Of a stretch of DNA of 64,000 bases, positions 1 to 13,180 are shown one piece after another. A program made the translations under genes and the position numbers. The stretch comes from Meloidogyne chitwoodi (lineage: Eukaryota > Nematoda > Chromadorea > Rhabditida > Meloidogynidae). Each line of letters starts with the position of its first letter. Within the stretch, counting starts at the first letter, position 1. The notes below the pieces were generated by a model that made no database searches, was not told the DNA's origin, and saw only the letters and a list, made by a program, of their open reading frames with translations. The stretch is from assembly GCA_015183035.1 (NCBI GenBank), contig JACZZP010000004.1, positions 1,426,001 to 1,490,000 of the forward strand, in the 5' to 3' direction.

Positions 1-66
1 TATTTTTAAAATTATTGACAGAATATTATATTTTCAATTTATTTTTATTTATTTATGATTAAATAA

Positions 67-3000
67 ATGTTAAGAAAAAAACTTATTTTTATATTATTAT
101 TTTATTTAATTGTGAGTTTCAAATATTTTTTAATAAATTTAAAAAAAAAATATTTATTTATTAAATTTTAATTATTTAAATTTAATTTGAGACAGTTTTT
201 AATGTAATATCAGGATCATTAAAAGAAATTGTAAAAAGAACATTAATATTGGAAGAATCTGCCGGAAATTTTAAAAAAGGAAATCAATATTTAGCTGAAC
301 GTGTTCTTTTTACTCTTAATGCCTTTTTTCCAATGTTTGTTTTTTAATTTAAAAATATTAATTAATTATTTTTAATTTAATTTAATTTTAAATTATATAA
401 AACAGAAAAAATTTAATTTTATTTATTTCCTTAAAAGTTATAAATTAAAGATTATATTACATTTTTAAATATAAAATTATATTAGTGTAAGTAAATGTTA
501 AAAAACAAATTTAAAAGTTTGCTCATAAATCAAAATTAATTTATTTATAACTTATTATTCATACACCCCTATAAAAAACTCTTAGAATATTTTATTTTTT
601 TTTAAGTTTTATCACGTTGGAATAAAAAAATGAAAATAAAAAATAATTATAATTAAAGGAGTCGTTTTCTTGTTTTATTATTTACTGATGGAGGGAATGT
701 AGCTTATAGAGTTGATCATTCTGAATCTGTAGAATATAATAAAATAAATGTTGTTATATATATTACTATTGCTGGTGATAGTTATTTAGGTAGTTTAAAT
801 TGTTATGGAGATCTTACTAATGAATTTAAAAGGTAAAATAATTTTAAAATATTTTTGTAAATATTTATTTATAAAAGATATAAAGTTTTGCTTTTTAAAA
901 ATAAATTAAGCAATTATAATATACTTATTATTTATTATTTATGTACTTATATCTTTTTTATGTCCATAACTTTTATTTTAATTTTTAATTTTATTATATA
1001 GTATAATAGGGACACGCCCGATTAGTCGCCGGCCGACTGGCCGCATGTAGTCTCTAGTTTCCATTATCTCTAATTCTCTTTGTTTCACATACTATTGCGC
1101 GGCCAATCGGCCCGCGACAAGTCGGCCGGCGACTAATAGGGCTGTACCCAGTATAATATTACAAAATATAATCAATTATTTTAATTTTTAGTTGTTATCC
1201 TCAAATGTCTATTTTATTAACTCGTATAGGTGAAATGTGTGGATCAGAAGGTGGATATAATTCAGAATCTGTAGGAGTTCGATTAGTTATTAAAAATAAT
1301 GATTTTGGTGTTGCAAGTTCATTACCTTCCTATGCTTTACGAGATGAATTATTTAATTGTGAAAATTCAACAGATAAACGTTTTCGTATTTTAATTGCTC
1401 TTTTTCAAGACTAGTTAATATTTACTAATTAAAATAATTTAAAAATATTATTTTTTTTAGTTCTTCTGCACAGGAAAAATTTTTGGAAAATTATGTGGGA
1501 AATTTTACAAGGTTAATTAATTAATTAATAATATATTTTAGTAAAATATATTAAATTTATTAAAGAATTAAATCTTTGGGAAATGGTTTATTTGTAACAT
1601 CAAAAAATGGTTCAATATTATCTGCATCAAAAGAACAAAAATTTAATAAAATATTAGAAGAGGAGTTTTTAATTCAAATAAATAGTGAAGATAAAAGTAT
1701 TTCTTTAAAATCAAGAATTAATCAAAAATATATAAAAGTTGATATAAATAATAAAGGAATTTTAATTCTTGGTAGTGATATTGTTAAAAATGAAGAAAAA
1801 TTTTTTCTTGAAAAAAAAGAAAATGAAGGAGAATATACAATTAAATCAAAAATTAATGGATTATTTGTAACTGTAAATTTAGAAAAGGAAGGAATTTTAA
1901 TTGCAAATAAGGAAAATATAACTGGACAAAATGAAATATTTCAATTTAGTTCTTTTATTTCTCTTAAAGAAAGAAATCAATTACTTGGGTAAATTTATTT
2001 TTAAATAAATTAAATTAATAGATTTAACTGATTATTTGTTAAGTTTTTTGAGAAATTAATTTATAATTATTAAAAGTGGAAATAAAACTGTATTCCTATA
2101 AGCTCACAATTAGGCAATTACCTAACAATAATTTTAAAGAGAACATAGGATCATCTAAAAGTTTACCTTTTGGATCATTAAACTAATCTCTCACTCATTT
2201 ATTTAATATTTTTTTTTAATTTTATGAAATTAATAAAAAATTGTTTAAAAGGAAAGGTCTCAATATTTTAATTTTAATATTTTTTTTCAAAATATTTAAT
2301 ATTAATAAAATTTAATTTTAGTTTTCCAAATGTTATTAATGAAAATAATGGTGTTTATATTCCCCCAATTCTTGCAATTTTTGCTATTTTTGGTACATTT
2401 GTTGGTTTTTCTGCTATTGGCTTAATGTATAAATTTAAATACTTTTTTTAATTTTTTTAATAAAATTTAAGGAGTTTTTCTATTTTTGTTATGTTTAAAG
2501 TTAAAAATGTAAAAGGTGGTTTAAGTCTTAGAAATCAAATTTATTGGTTTCTTAGCATTAGAAAAGGATTATTAGATAGAATTTTGGATTGTTCTGCTAT
2601 TGATATTGAATATTTAATTTATTCTGGTAAAAATATTTTTTTAATTTTTTAAACCTAATTTTCAATTTAAGTATCTTAATTTTAATTTTTAAATATAATT
2701 TTATTAAATAATTATTATTTAAGGTCCAAATTCTCGTGTTTATTTTGGTCGTTATCGTTATTTAGAAAATGAAGTAAAAGAAGTTGTTGTCAAAGTTCCA
2801 TCAAAAGAAGCATTTCGTTTAGATATGATAATTGAAGAAACAAGAATAAATGCTCAATTAAAAAATGAAAGAATTGTTGAATATATTGGTTATTATAGAG
2901 ATGCATTTAATGATATGAGAATTGTTAGTGAATTTATGTCTGGTGGTGATCTTCATTCATTTATTTGTTCGAGAAAAAATGTTAAAAATATATAAAATAA

Positions 3001-3754
3001 ATTATATTTATTTATTTATTTTTTAAAGATTTTAACTGTTGGACATATTTTTAATTTTATTGGTCAAATATCTGAAGGAATGGAATATTTATCTTCAAAA
3101 AAGATTATTCATAGAGATTTAGCTGCTAGGAATTGCATGTTTTTTTTAAATATTTTTTAATTTTTTATAAAATTTAAAAAGGTTAAATAAAGATTGTACA
3201 GCTATAAAAATTGCTGATTTTGGATTAAGTAGACATTTTAATGTTGATGCTAATTATACTTGTTCTAGCCCTGTTAGACTTCCTTTGAGATGGACAGCTA
3301 TTGAATGTTTGGGACAAAATGGAGAAATATTACCATTTAGCAAAGTAATTATTATTATTTTATTAAATAGAAATAAATTTCATTTTTCTAAAATTTAAAT
3401 TTATTTTTAGTTTTCTGAAAAAAGTGATGTTTGGTCTTTTGCAATTGTTATCTGGGAATGCTTTTCTCGTGGAGAAATGCCTTATGGCTCAGAAGAAATG
3501 AGAGATGTTTTGCCAAGATTAAAATCTGATTGGAGACTTCCTAGACCTTCACAATGTCCTGCTGCTCTTTAGTTAATTTTTATTTTAATTAATTAATATT
3601 TATATATATTTTTAGTGGACTTTTAGTTTTAAAATGTTGGGATATATTTCCAGAGAAAAGACCAAGTTTTTCTTCTATTTGTATTTCTTTAGAGGAAATA
3701 TTTAGTCTTTTAATTGCAGAAGAACCTGATATTATTGTTCGAGAAATTATTTAA
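67..3754 (+). CDS. Receptor tyrosine kinase with VWA-like and fascin-like beta-trefoil ectodomain
   Basis: A multi-exon gene that reads through as a single-pass receptor kinase. Exon 1 (ATG at 67) encodes a hydrophobic signal peptide and ends at a GTGAGT donor. Exons at about 192-336, 659-832 and 1192-1413 encode a VWA-like domain with the strand [10 protein letters not shown]; a clear DxSxS metal site is not visible. An in-frame exon (about 1567-1989) encodes a fascin-like beta-trefoil, with [25 protein letters not shown] and NGLFVTVN. Then come a membrane segment (about 2330-2500) and a kinase domain (2500-3754) with a degenerate glycine loop [13 protein letters not shown] lysine, [23 protein letters not shown] and [14 protein letters not shown] marks a tyrosine kinase. 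The ligand is unknown. The gene next door is a paralogue without kinase. A small inverted-repeat element sits in one intron. Confidence 0.8.
1009..1149. mobile_element. 141-bp MITE with 36-bp terminal inverted repeats and 9-bp target duplication
   Basis: A GC-rich island in AT-rich DNA, inside an intron of the receptor kinase gene. The left end begins GGGACACGCCCG and the right end, reversed, begins GGGTACAGCCCT; both continue with the same ATTAGTCGCCGGCCGACT block. Exact 9-bp direct repeats AGTATAATA flank it at 1000-1008 and 1150-1158. GGG termini with a 9-bp duplication resemble Mutator-like (MULE) elements, but the superfamily is an inference. It has no coding capacity. Confidence 0.85.
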
Positions 3755-4852
3755 GAAATATATAAATTATTTATTTATTTTTTAATAAAATTTATTTGTT
3801 TATTTATTTTTTAAATAAATTAATTTTAAAATTATCATAAAAGTTTATCAAAAGAATTTAATTATTTATTTGGTAATATTTTTTAGGAATAAAAGAGGTT
3901 CAATAAATTTTAATTCTTCTTGTAATTAACTAATTAATTTATTATTAATCTATTATTTTTTAATAAATTGGGTAAAATAATTACTAATAATAAGCAATTA
4001 TTATTATTTTAATTAGTAATAATTTTTACAGTTTTTTAAAATTCTTAAGAGAAAATATATTTTTGTTTCTTTAATATTTGATTAATCGAGGTGGTCTTTA
4101 ATTATTTTATTATATAAATAATTATATTTATTTATTTTCTAATAATTTTACTTAATAAAATCAAATATTATATCTAATTTAATTTATTTTAATTAATTTT
4201 AATTAAATAAAATTACATTTAAATTTTGTAAAAAAATTAATATAAAAATTTTTAAATGTTTTTTAACAATAATTTTAACAAATATAATCAACAAAAAAAT
4301 ATTAAAAAAAAATCTTTTAAACTAAAAAATATAAACTATACTTCAATTTAAAATTAAATTAAATAAATGATAAAAAAGTTTATTTGTAATTTTAAAATAT
4401 TTTTAATGATTATTTGTGATCTAATAAAAATGTTTGTGTGTTAAATAAAATAATTGTGGCCATATAACATTTTTTACTTACTAAGTATTTATCTATATAT
4501 AAACTCAAATAAAATAATAAATCAAACAAACAACCGCCGACGTGACTTTTATTTTAATTATTTAAAATTTATATTAAATAAGCTGTTAATTTTAATATTT
4601 TATTAAATTTATACTTTTTCTAGATTTAATTATTATACTATTATTTTTATTTATTTATTTTTTAATAATTCTTTTTTAAATTAATTAATTTATTTTTTAA
4701 TAATCATAAAATTAAAATAATTAAATTTTTTTATAATTAAATAATTCTGTATTTTTATCAAATATATATTTTTATAATTTTAAATATTTAAATTAACAAT
4801 TAAGAAAATTTAAAAATTAATAAATATTAATTATTATTTAAATAAAAAATAA
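3755..4852. other. Intergenic AT-rich stretch
   Basis: About 1.1 kb between the receptor kinase and its paralogue. I see no reading frame, RNA gene or repeat that I can support. It presumably contains the 3' end of the first gene and the promoter of the second. Confidence 0.5.
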
Positions 4853-6269
4853 ATGAATAATATTTTAATAAATTTGGTGTTAAAATATGTATTTATTTTT
4901 CTGATAATTGTAAGAATTTATTTATAAATTAAATAATAAAATTGACAAATTAATAAATATTTGGATTTAGGATATTTTTTGTTAAGATTGGGGTTTTTAA
5001 TTTAACAATATAAAATTTATTAAATTAATATTTGTGATTAAAAATAAATTTTTAAATTTAGACTATTAATATTGTTTTTTCTTCTTCTGAATTAATAACT
5101 GAAATTGCAAAGAAAGCATTTAATTTAGAAATAATTGCTGGTAATTTAACAAAGGGTAATCAACATATTGCTGAATCAATTCTTAAAATGCTTATTGCCT
5201 TCTATCCATTGTTAATTATTAAATAAATAAATTAAATTAATTTTTAATAATTTTTATTTTTTATTAAAGTCAACGTTTTATGGTTATTGTTTCACAAAAT
5301 GGAGGAGATATTGCTAGACGTGTTGATCATACTGATTGGTTTCAAAAAAATGATAAAAATGTTATAATATATACAACAACTACAAGTAATTATTATTTAG
5401 GTAATACAAATTGTTATGGAAATATTTCATCAGAATTTGAAAGGTTAAAAGAAATTTTTTCTATTTTAATATTTTTAAATGATTTACTAAAAAATTATAA
5501 AATATAATTTAAAAATATTCCCCTCTAATTCTTCTAGTTGTTATCCACAAACAAATAAATTACTTCAATATATTGGTGATATATGTGGAGAAGATGGAGG
5601 TTTTAATTCTGAATCTGTGGCTGTACGTGGAATTGTTAGGGCTGATAATATTGGAATGGCTACTTCTCTCCCTAAATTTGCTTTTCGAGATGAAATATAT
5701 ACCTGTCCAAGTTCAACATCTTCAAAACAACGTTGGCGTGTTATAATTGCTTTATTTCAAAATTAGTAAGTAAATTTTAGTTTAATTGTGAAACAGTTAA
5801 TTATGACAATATTAAATATATTTATAAAGGTTTTTTTTAATAATCTTTTAGTAATTAATTGGATTTTAATTTATTAATTTAATAAAATTAATTTTTAATT
5901 TTTTGAAGTGAAAAGGTACTCGATCAGTTTATTATTATTAATACTGATAATAATAGTACAAGGTAATAATTAATTTATAAAATATTAATTTAATTTTATT
6001 TATTTTTTAGTTTTCAACAAATCAATGAAAGCAATTTTATAGAAATTCCAAAGTTTATTGTAAATTCTGTTTCAAATTCTTTTGAGAAATTTACATTTAA
6101 ACCTGTTTATTTTGGTATTTCTGTATTATTTGGAATTTTAATTACTTTAATTTTTATATCAATAATGTAAGAAATTAATTTAAAAAAATATATTTTTAAA
6201 TTTTATAGTGCAGTTAGTATTTGTTTTATATTAAAATATCGACAAAAAATTTATTATGGCAAGAAATAA
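4853..6269 (+). CDS. Kinase-less paralogue of the upstream receptor (VWA-like ectodomain plus membrane anchor)
   Basis: Exon 1 (ATG at 4853) encodes a signal peptide and ends at a GTAAGA donor, in the same position as in the upstream receptor. The following exons repeat its ectodomain almost block for block: GNLTKGNQHIAES against [24 protein letters not shown] against [27 protein letters not shown] against [16 protein letters not shown]. The beta-trefoil exon is absent. One membrane helix follows (about 6100-6225) and the protein ends with a short basic tail, KYRQKIYYGKK. There is no kinase. Known precedents make a decoy or co-receptor role possible, but that is inference. The exon set agrees with a tandem duplication followed by loss or non-duplication of the kinase half. 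Confidence 0.72.
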
Positions 6270-6304
6270 AGTGCTTCACATAAAATTATAATTCCACGGC
6301 TCCC

Positions 6305-6455
6305 GGAAAATTGGGCAGTGAAGAAACATTAGAAAAACTTCCAAGAAAATATAAAAATACAAAGCCAAAAATATATAAAAAGATTTATGTATTTTTCATG
6401 TATTTTTGTATTTTCTTGGAAGTTTTTATACTGTTTATTCACTGCCTAATTTTCC
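6305..6455. repeat. Foldback element with about 57-bp inverted arms
   Basis: Left arm from GGAAAATTGGGCAGTGAA (6305) and right arm ending in the near-complement at 6455 pair along about 57 bp with a few mismatches around a loop of about 37 bp. No target duplication is evident. The arms share TTCCAAGAAAATA and its complement. It lies 3' of the kinase-less receptor paralogue. Nothing else is visible between 6270 and 6801. Confidence 0.7.
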
Positions 6456-6794
6456 ACTAACCTATTTTCCTAGCACCAATTTCACTAAATTTTCGCTAGT
6501 AAAATATTTTTTGATTAAATATTTTTAATTATTTTTGTTGAAAAATTAAAAAGAATAATTAATAAAAAAATATTTTATAAAAAATAAATAAAAATAATGG
6601 TGGAGCTATAAAATAGTATGTGGAGTATTGTATTATGAATACATATTTTTGACAGATGATGAAATTTACGACTACTTTTTATTAAATGGAAATAATGTAA
6701 AAAATCAATTTTAAGTATATTTAAAAAATAGAATATTTACTAATATTAAGAAAATATATCAGATTAATTTACTACAAATAAATATACTTTATTG

Positions 6795-9525
6795 TAAATA
6801 TTTAAATAATATTATCAAGTTTAGTTTGCCATTCAATTATAAAATTGTTAAATTTCCAAATTATAGGTTGTCCATAATGTAAAGTATTAATTGTTGTATT
6901 TGCCCAACTTTAAATTAATAATTAAATAAATAAATATAAACAAACTTAAAAGGAGGTAAATTACTTTGACCTCCATAAATTGGACCACCAATTACCTAAA
7001 AATAAATATTTTAAAAAATAATTATTTAAAAAAATTAAACTTCAAAGCTAAATTGATTAAAAAGTTTATAATTAGTTCCTTTATAATCAATAGTTCCTTC
7101 ATTTTTAAATCCCATATCTGGTAATTCCCAAATTCCATTTAATGGATTTAAATCACTTCTTGTAGAAATACCTCCCTTTTAAAATTAATTATTTATTTAT
7201 TTATTATTAAAAAAACATCTGCTGTATATGGTGGTTGACATTTACAACGAGAATATTCATCATTTTTATAATCATTATATCTATTTAAAAATATAAAATA
7301 ATAATATTATTTTAAATTAATGTGAACAAATTATTAATTTATTAAAATATTTATTTTTAAATAATTAATTAAATTCTTCTTTATTTATTTTTAATTAATT
7401 AATTAATTAATTAAATATTTTATTACCTCATTAATTCTTTTAATGTTTTCATATCTTTAACTTTATTATGATCTCTATGAAATATTTTAGCTCTAGGAGA
7501 ATAACCCCAACGATACCAATTATTAATATTTGCTTTTTGAGTAAATCCACCTAAATCAGATATTTTCTTTAAAAATGGAATATTATATGATGGCCAATAT
7601 CCATATTTTCTTAAAAACCAAGTCATATCTCTGCTTACTATTGTTCCACTTTTTTAAAAAATAAAGAATTATTTAAAAATAAATTAATATATATATTTAC
7701 GGAATTTGTTCAAGTATCCAAAATAAATTATTTTTAGGTAATTCTTGTTCTGGTTTAAATAATTTATAATCAAGAATCTGCAATTTATTTAAAAAAATTT
7801 ATTAAAAAAATAAACTTACCATCCATTGATTATTATATGTACCAGAATTATAACTAAAATAATAATTAGATATATTAAAGGTATTTAAAATTAAAAAATA
7901 AAATTATAAAATAATTAACCGTCCAAAAATTTGCACCCAATCATTTGATGTATTAGCCAATAAATTAGAAATAAAAGAACGAATCCAACAATGAAGTTGA
8001 CCAATTGGTTTTACATTAGAGTAAATAGATTCATTGGCAAGAATTATTGTTGTTTCAATAGAAAGCTAAATTTAAATAAAATATTTATTATTATTATTTT
8101 AATTAATATTTACTAATCCAGCACTAGTTATTGTAAAATCATCTTGTGATGCAACTGAAGCAGGATAACCAGCAAAGGAAAGAATATGTCCAGGAACATC
8201 TTATGAAAATATATAATTAAAATAATAATTATATTAACTATAGGCAAATTTGTAAAGTTTTAATATTCTGTTCATCGTATTAAAACCAGCCATTGTTACA
8301 TGAGACATTAAACTAAAAATGATTAATTATTATTTGATAAAATAACTATTAGAGTAAATATGAAATTATAAAGATAAAAACAATTTATTTAAAAAATAAA
8401 TAAATAAAACAAACATATCTTTATTTCCATCAAGTATTTTTATAAATCCAGAACAATGATTATTAGATGTATTATTATTATTAAATTTAGGTTTTTTAAA
8501 AATTCTATCCAAATCAAAAAAATCTCCAGCTAATTGAATTAATAAAATTGGAGTAATTGAATATCTAACTCTTGATAAATAAAATAATTTTTCTGGTCCA
8601 TAACCTTTAAAAAAATAAATATTTTAAAATATATTTAAAAAATATAAATAACCATCATAAATTCCAGTAATTTGTGTATAAGTCTATTATAAAATTAAAA
8701 AAAATTATTATTAAAAAATATTTAAATATTTAATTACTAAATTAACATAACGCCAATATAAATCTGTTTTATGTTTTGGCATAATAACCTTTTAAAATAA
8801 AATTAAAAAATAATAAAAATTAAAATAAATAAACTTGTGATTCAATCCATTCTAAATTAATATTTAAATAATTATATAATTTATTACAATATTTAATTGC
8901 ATTTTTACATAATTGACTAACTGTATTTAAATAATGATAATGAATTTGTATTTTTGTTAATAAACCTTTTTTTAATAAAATATTTATTTTTATTTATTTT
9001 ATTAAATTAAATACCCTCAACAAGTCCAGCAGCATATGCTTGCATTTCTACAGGAAAATTAGAAAAAGTTTCAATTTCAAGAATTCCCCATCTAAATAAA
9101 TAAATAATTAATTAATTTAATTATTTTAAATTATATTTACCCAGTTTCATTTTGTGCATTTCTATAATGTCCAACAGCAACAGTATTATTATTATTAGGA
9201 CATTTTTGAATACCTTCTAATTTATATAATAATGATTCTTTACTACTACAAATATAAATAGTTCTATATTCAAATATTTTTTTATTTATTAATTTTCTTT
9301 CTCTTTTTAAACCAATAATTGTATTAGAATTTTGTTGAAAATTACTAAAATTTAATATTTATTAAAAATATATTTAATTAATTTATTTATACCTTTCATA
9401 TTTTTTAAATTTAAATATATCATTATTATTATTTATATCTTCAAATGTGTGTACTAATGTTGTAATAATTAATAAATAAAAATAATATAATCTCATTTTT
9501 TTTAATTAATTAATTTAAAAAATAA
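6795..9525 (-). repeat. Left arm of an inverted duplication carrying the phospholipase B-like gene
   Basis: The reverse complement matches 16,118-19,003 at near base-for-base level, including introns, from just upstream of the start codon to 8 bp beyond the stop codon. The exception is an internal block (about 7811-8381 here) that is clearly diverged from its partner. Outside 6795 and 9525 the similarity stops abruptly. Confidence 0.85.
6802..9496 (-). CDS. Phospholipase B-like (PLBD/lamina ancestor family) protein, copy A
   Basis: A multi-exon gene with an N-terminal signal peptide (start MRLYYFYLLIITTLVHTF). Recognisable family blocks in order: GVIEIETF-like GWGILEIETFSNFPVEMQAY, KTDLYWRYVNL, YGPEKLFYLSRVRYSI, HCSGFIKILDG, QDDFTITSAGL, KPIGQLHCWIR, DMTWFLRKYGYWPSYNIPF, STRSDLNPLNGIWELPDMG and FGQPIIWKF-like LHYGQPIIWKF. 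PLBD proteins are secreted or lysosomal Ntn-type hydrolases; the cysteine of HCSG aligns with the family's nucleophile as I recall it. The substrate is not deducible. The usual GHNTW after the nucleophile is replaced by SHVTM. The region encoded at about 7811-8381 differs from copy B, and this copy has the less canonical version (FAGYPASVAS in place of SSYPGSVSS). Confidence 0.85.
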
Positions 9526-9968
9526 TTAAATGAATTAATTAATTATAAAATAAAAACAATTTTTATATTTAATAATATATTTTTATCAATAACTGAATCC
9601 ATCCATATATTACTTATTTGTGCAAATATTGAAAAAAATTATTGAACTAATAATAATAAAAATTTTTTAATATTTATATATTTATTTTTATCGTTATATG
9701 ATAATAATTATCAAAATATTTTATCAATTAATAAAAAGGAACAGGAACATTATTATTCAAATGAAAATACTTAATAATTATTAATAGAAAAAAATCCCAA
9801 AATAATTTAAAATTTATTTTGAAAATAAATAAATACAAATTATTTATAAAATCAAAATAAAGAAAAATATTATTATTATATGTAAATTAGAATAAATATA
9901 TTTATATCTAATTTGGAAAATACATACATATATCTTTTATTTAAATGATCATTTCATTTTTTTACATT
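9497..9968. other. Intergenic spacer
   Basis: About 470 bp between two minus-strand genes; it contains the end of the inverted-duplication arm (to 9525). I see nothing else that can be supported. Confidence 0.5.
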
Positions 9969-12332
9969 TTATTTTTTATTTATTTTTTGTTTAATATTTA
10001 AATTAATTTTTTGTTCATTAAATTCATTAATTACATTATTTGCTATTTTTGCAGCAATATAACATTGATAATTAGCTGTTTTATTTAATAAATTAAATTT
10101 TTCATCTCTATCTTTTAATGATTTAACAGTTAATAATTCAATATCTTTCCAAATTATTTTTTTTTGTTTTTCTACTTTTTTTAAAAAATATTCTTTACAA
10201 TCATTTCCTTGTTCTAAATTAAATTCTCTTCCTAAATTACATAAATAACTGGCTAAACAATTTAAAGTTATTGTTCCATAATATTTAATTCTTATATAAT
10301 CTAAAAAAGAATTATTTATATTTTCAATTATTTTTTCTATAATTTTTTGCATTAATTCATCAAAATCTTCTTTTAAAGGTTTTGATTTTCCTTTAATTAT
10401 TGATATTACTTTTTTCCATAATTTAGCTTTTTTATTTTTTTCAAATCTTTTTTTACCAATAATTAAAGACCAAAGGTCAAAAATTCTTTCATAATCAAGC
10501 AATTTATTAATTCCAAACAATTCATTTGTTTCTATATTAAATGGACCTAAATTATATTTTTTTAGTATTTTAATTTAAAATATAAATAAATAAAAACCAT
10601 TATATTTTTTATTCAAAAAATCATTATTAGGTTCATAATTTAATTTTATTGGATATTTTCTCAAATTTATCAATTCATTTTCTTCTAATTTTTTCTTCAT
10701 TTCTTCAACAAATTTATAAAGAATATTTATTCGATTATCAATATATTTAATTTTTTTATTTTTAATTTCATTATTATTATTATTATTATTATCTTCTTCT
10801 ATAATTTCCTCAATTTCATTAATTTCTTTTAATTTATTATTATAATTATTTAATTCATTATTTTCTACAATAATTACTTTTTTACCTTTTTTATCATTTT
10901 GATTTAAATAATAATTAATATTATTATTATTATTTAAATATCCTTCAATTTGAAAAAATTGTTCAAGTTGAGGAATATTTAAAAGAGGACCTTCAAAAAA
11001 TTGAATTAATACTGCAAATAAATAAATATCTGCCTGAAAATTAAATTAATTAAATTTAATATAAATTAATTTTATAATAAAAAATATATTTTATTTAAAA
11101 ATAAATTTATTACATTTGTTGGTTCATCTCCAAAAAGAAAATTATTATTATTATTAAAAAACATTTGAGTAATTTGTGTCAAATAATAATCAAATTTATT
11201 AATAATATAATTAATTGTTTCATTATTTAATAAAATTTGTTGTTGATTTGACTAAAAAAATAAATAAAATAATTAATTAATTAATTATTTTAAAAAATTA
11301 CCTTAAAATCTAATAAATGTTCTCCTTTATAAAAATATTCTTTTAAAATTGATTCAATCCATTTATTTTTTGTTTCAATAAATATAGCCCAATCATCTAA
11401 ATTTAATAATAATTTATCTTCTTCTTTTTTAGAAGAAGAAGAACTTTCTTCATTTTTAATAATTTTAATATATTTATTTAAAAATATTATTATATCATTT
11501 TCATCTTTTTCAATATTTTTAATTCCTTTTTCTAAATTAAATAATTCTGTCCAAAATTCTAAATTATTTTCAAAAATATATGTTATATTTTTATTTTTAT
11601 TATTTAATAATTTTAATTCATTATTTTTTGAAATTTTAATTTTAGGTAAAAGTTGTTCTTGTAATGATTTATCATAAGCTAAAAAGTCTAAACCACCATT
11701 TCCATATTCATCTCTTGTCATTCTATCTTTTATTAAAATTCTTAAAAAATATATAAGATTTTATTAAAATAAATTTACGGGTAGAATATATTTTCTATAA
11801 TTTTAATTATTTTTTCTTCTTTATTATTTTCTAATAAAGGTTTTCCAAAATGTTTTAATTCATTTATAATATTTTCTGAACCTTCAATAAATTTGTCATT
11901 AAATTGAATAAATGGAACAATTCCTTCTTTAGGAGAGCCAATTTTAAATTGATTATTAATTATCTTTTTTTTTAATTAAATTAAAAATATATTATTTTAT
12001 TTAAAATTTAATTTAATTTATTATAAATAAATTATTTAAAAAAAAAATTACATAAAATTGAATATTTTTTAATTTTAACCAAATTTCTATTTTAAAACAA
12101 TTAATTGATAAATCAGGTAAAGAAGTAATTTTTGGATATTTAACTAAATAAACAACATTTTGTTTCCAATTTTCAACTAAAAGTTGTTTTTGATTTTCTA
12201 TTTCATTTGGATATTTTAAAAGATTAGTACCTAAAAATTATTTATTTTATTTTAAATTAATAAAAAAAACATACAAAAAACATTCAAATTTAAATAATTT
12301 ATAATTATTATAAATAAAATAAAAAATAACAT
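9969..12332 (-). CDS. Fax/CDR-like (GST-fold, metaxin-related) protein with an unassigned C-terminal extension
   Basis: Start ATG at 12,330-12,332 encodes a hydrophobic N-terminus (MLFFILFIIIINYLNL). Then comes the thioredoxin-fold part of the failed-axon-connections / cadmium-responsive family: VVYLVKYPKITSLPDLSINC, FKIEIWLKLKNIQFY and GIVPFIQFNDKFIEGSENII. The GST C-terminal part includes DWAIFIETKNKW and FLFGDEPTNADIYLFAVLIQ. Low-complexity Asn/Glu stretches are inserted. The last exon (to the stop at 9969) adds about 190 mostly helical residues, beginning NELFGINKLLDYERIFDLWS, that I cannot assign. Family members act in membrane-anchored or detoxification settings; no specific activity can be claimed. 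The gene lies between the arms of the inverted duplication. Confidence 0.7.
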
Positions 12333-13146
12333 TTTTTATTTTAATTAAATAAATAATTGCTTAATTATTTTAATAAAATTTATTTTTTAAAATTAATTCA
12401 AATGTTTTGAAAATAATTATAAAAATAATTTTATTATTTATTTATATATTTACATTTTATTTTTAAATTTTCTCATAAATACAATAAAATGGAGTTTGTA
12501 TTTTGTTATTTTACATAAATATGTCCTCTGACATGTGAACAAATACAGCCTTAAATAAAGTTATTTAAAATTAAATTTCTTTGAATAAAAATATTATTAA
12601 ATTGATAACAATAAAGAAATTACTTTTACAAGAAAATTTTGTAAATATTAAAATTAAAATAAATTATAAAAATTGAAACAAAATTTAAATTTTCAAAAAA
12701 TATTTCTGTCTGTTGGTTATTTCTTTTATTTTTTAAAATAATTAAGAAATATCTTGTGAATGGATAGTATTTTTTAATATATTTTATTAAAGTGCATTAT
12801 TAGTATATTTATTTAATTATTATATTCCCATATTTCCACAAATACTAATTTAATTAGTAATGTTTAATTTATTAAATAAATTACATCATTAAATATTATT
12901 TATTATGAAATAAATAAATTAATTAAATTAAATTTAAAATTAATTTTATAATAAAAACAAATAAATATTATTATAAAAATAACTTTTTAAAATTATCTGA
13001 TAAGAAATTATCAGTAAAAATTATTTATCTTTAACAAACTTTATAATATAAATTAGTTACATATATTTAAGAGTAATAATAAATAAATATTTTAAAAATA
13101 ATAATATTTTTTAATACAATATTTTGAATATTATAAATAATATATA
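12333..13146. other. Intergenic AT-rich stretch
   Basis: Promoter side of the Fax/CDR-like gene, up to the 8-bp target duplication of the hAT element. No feature seen. Confidence 0.5.
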
Positions 13147-13180
13147 TTTATTACCAGTGATTGGAATTTTCGATTTTGCT

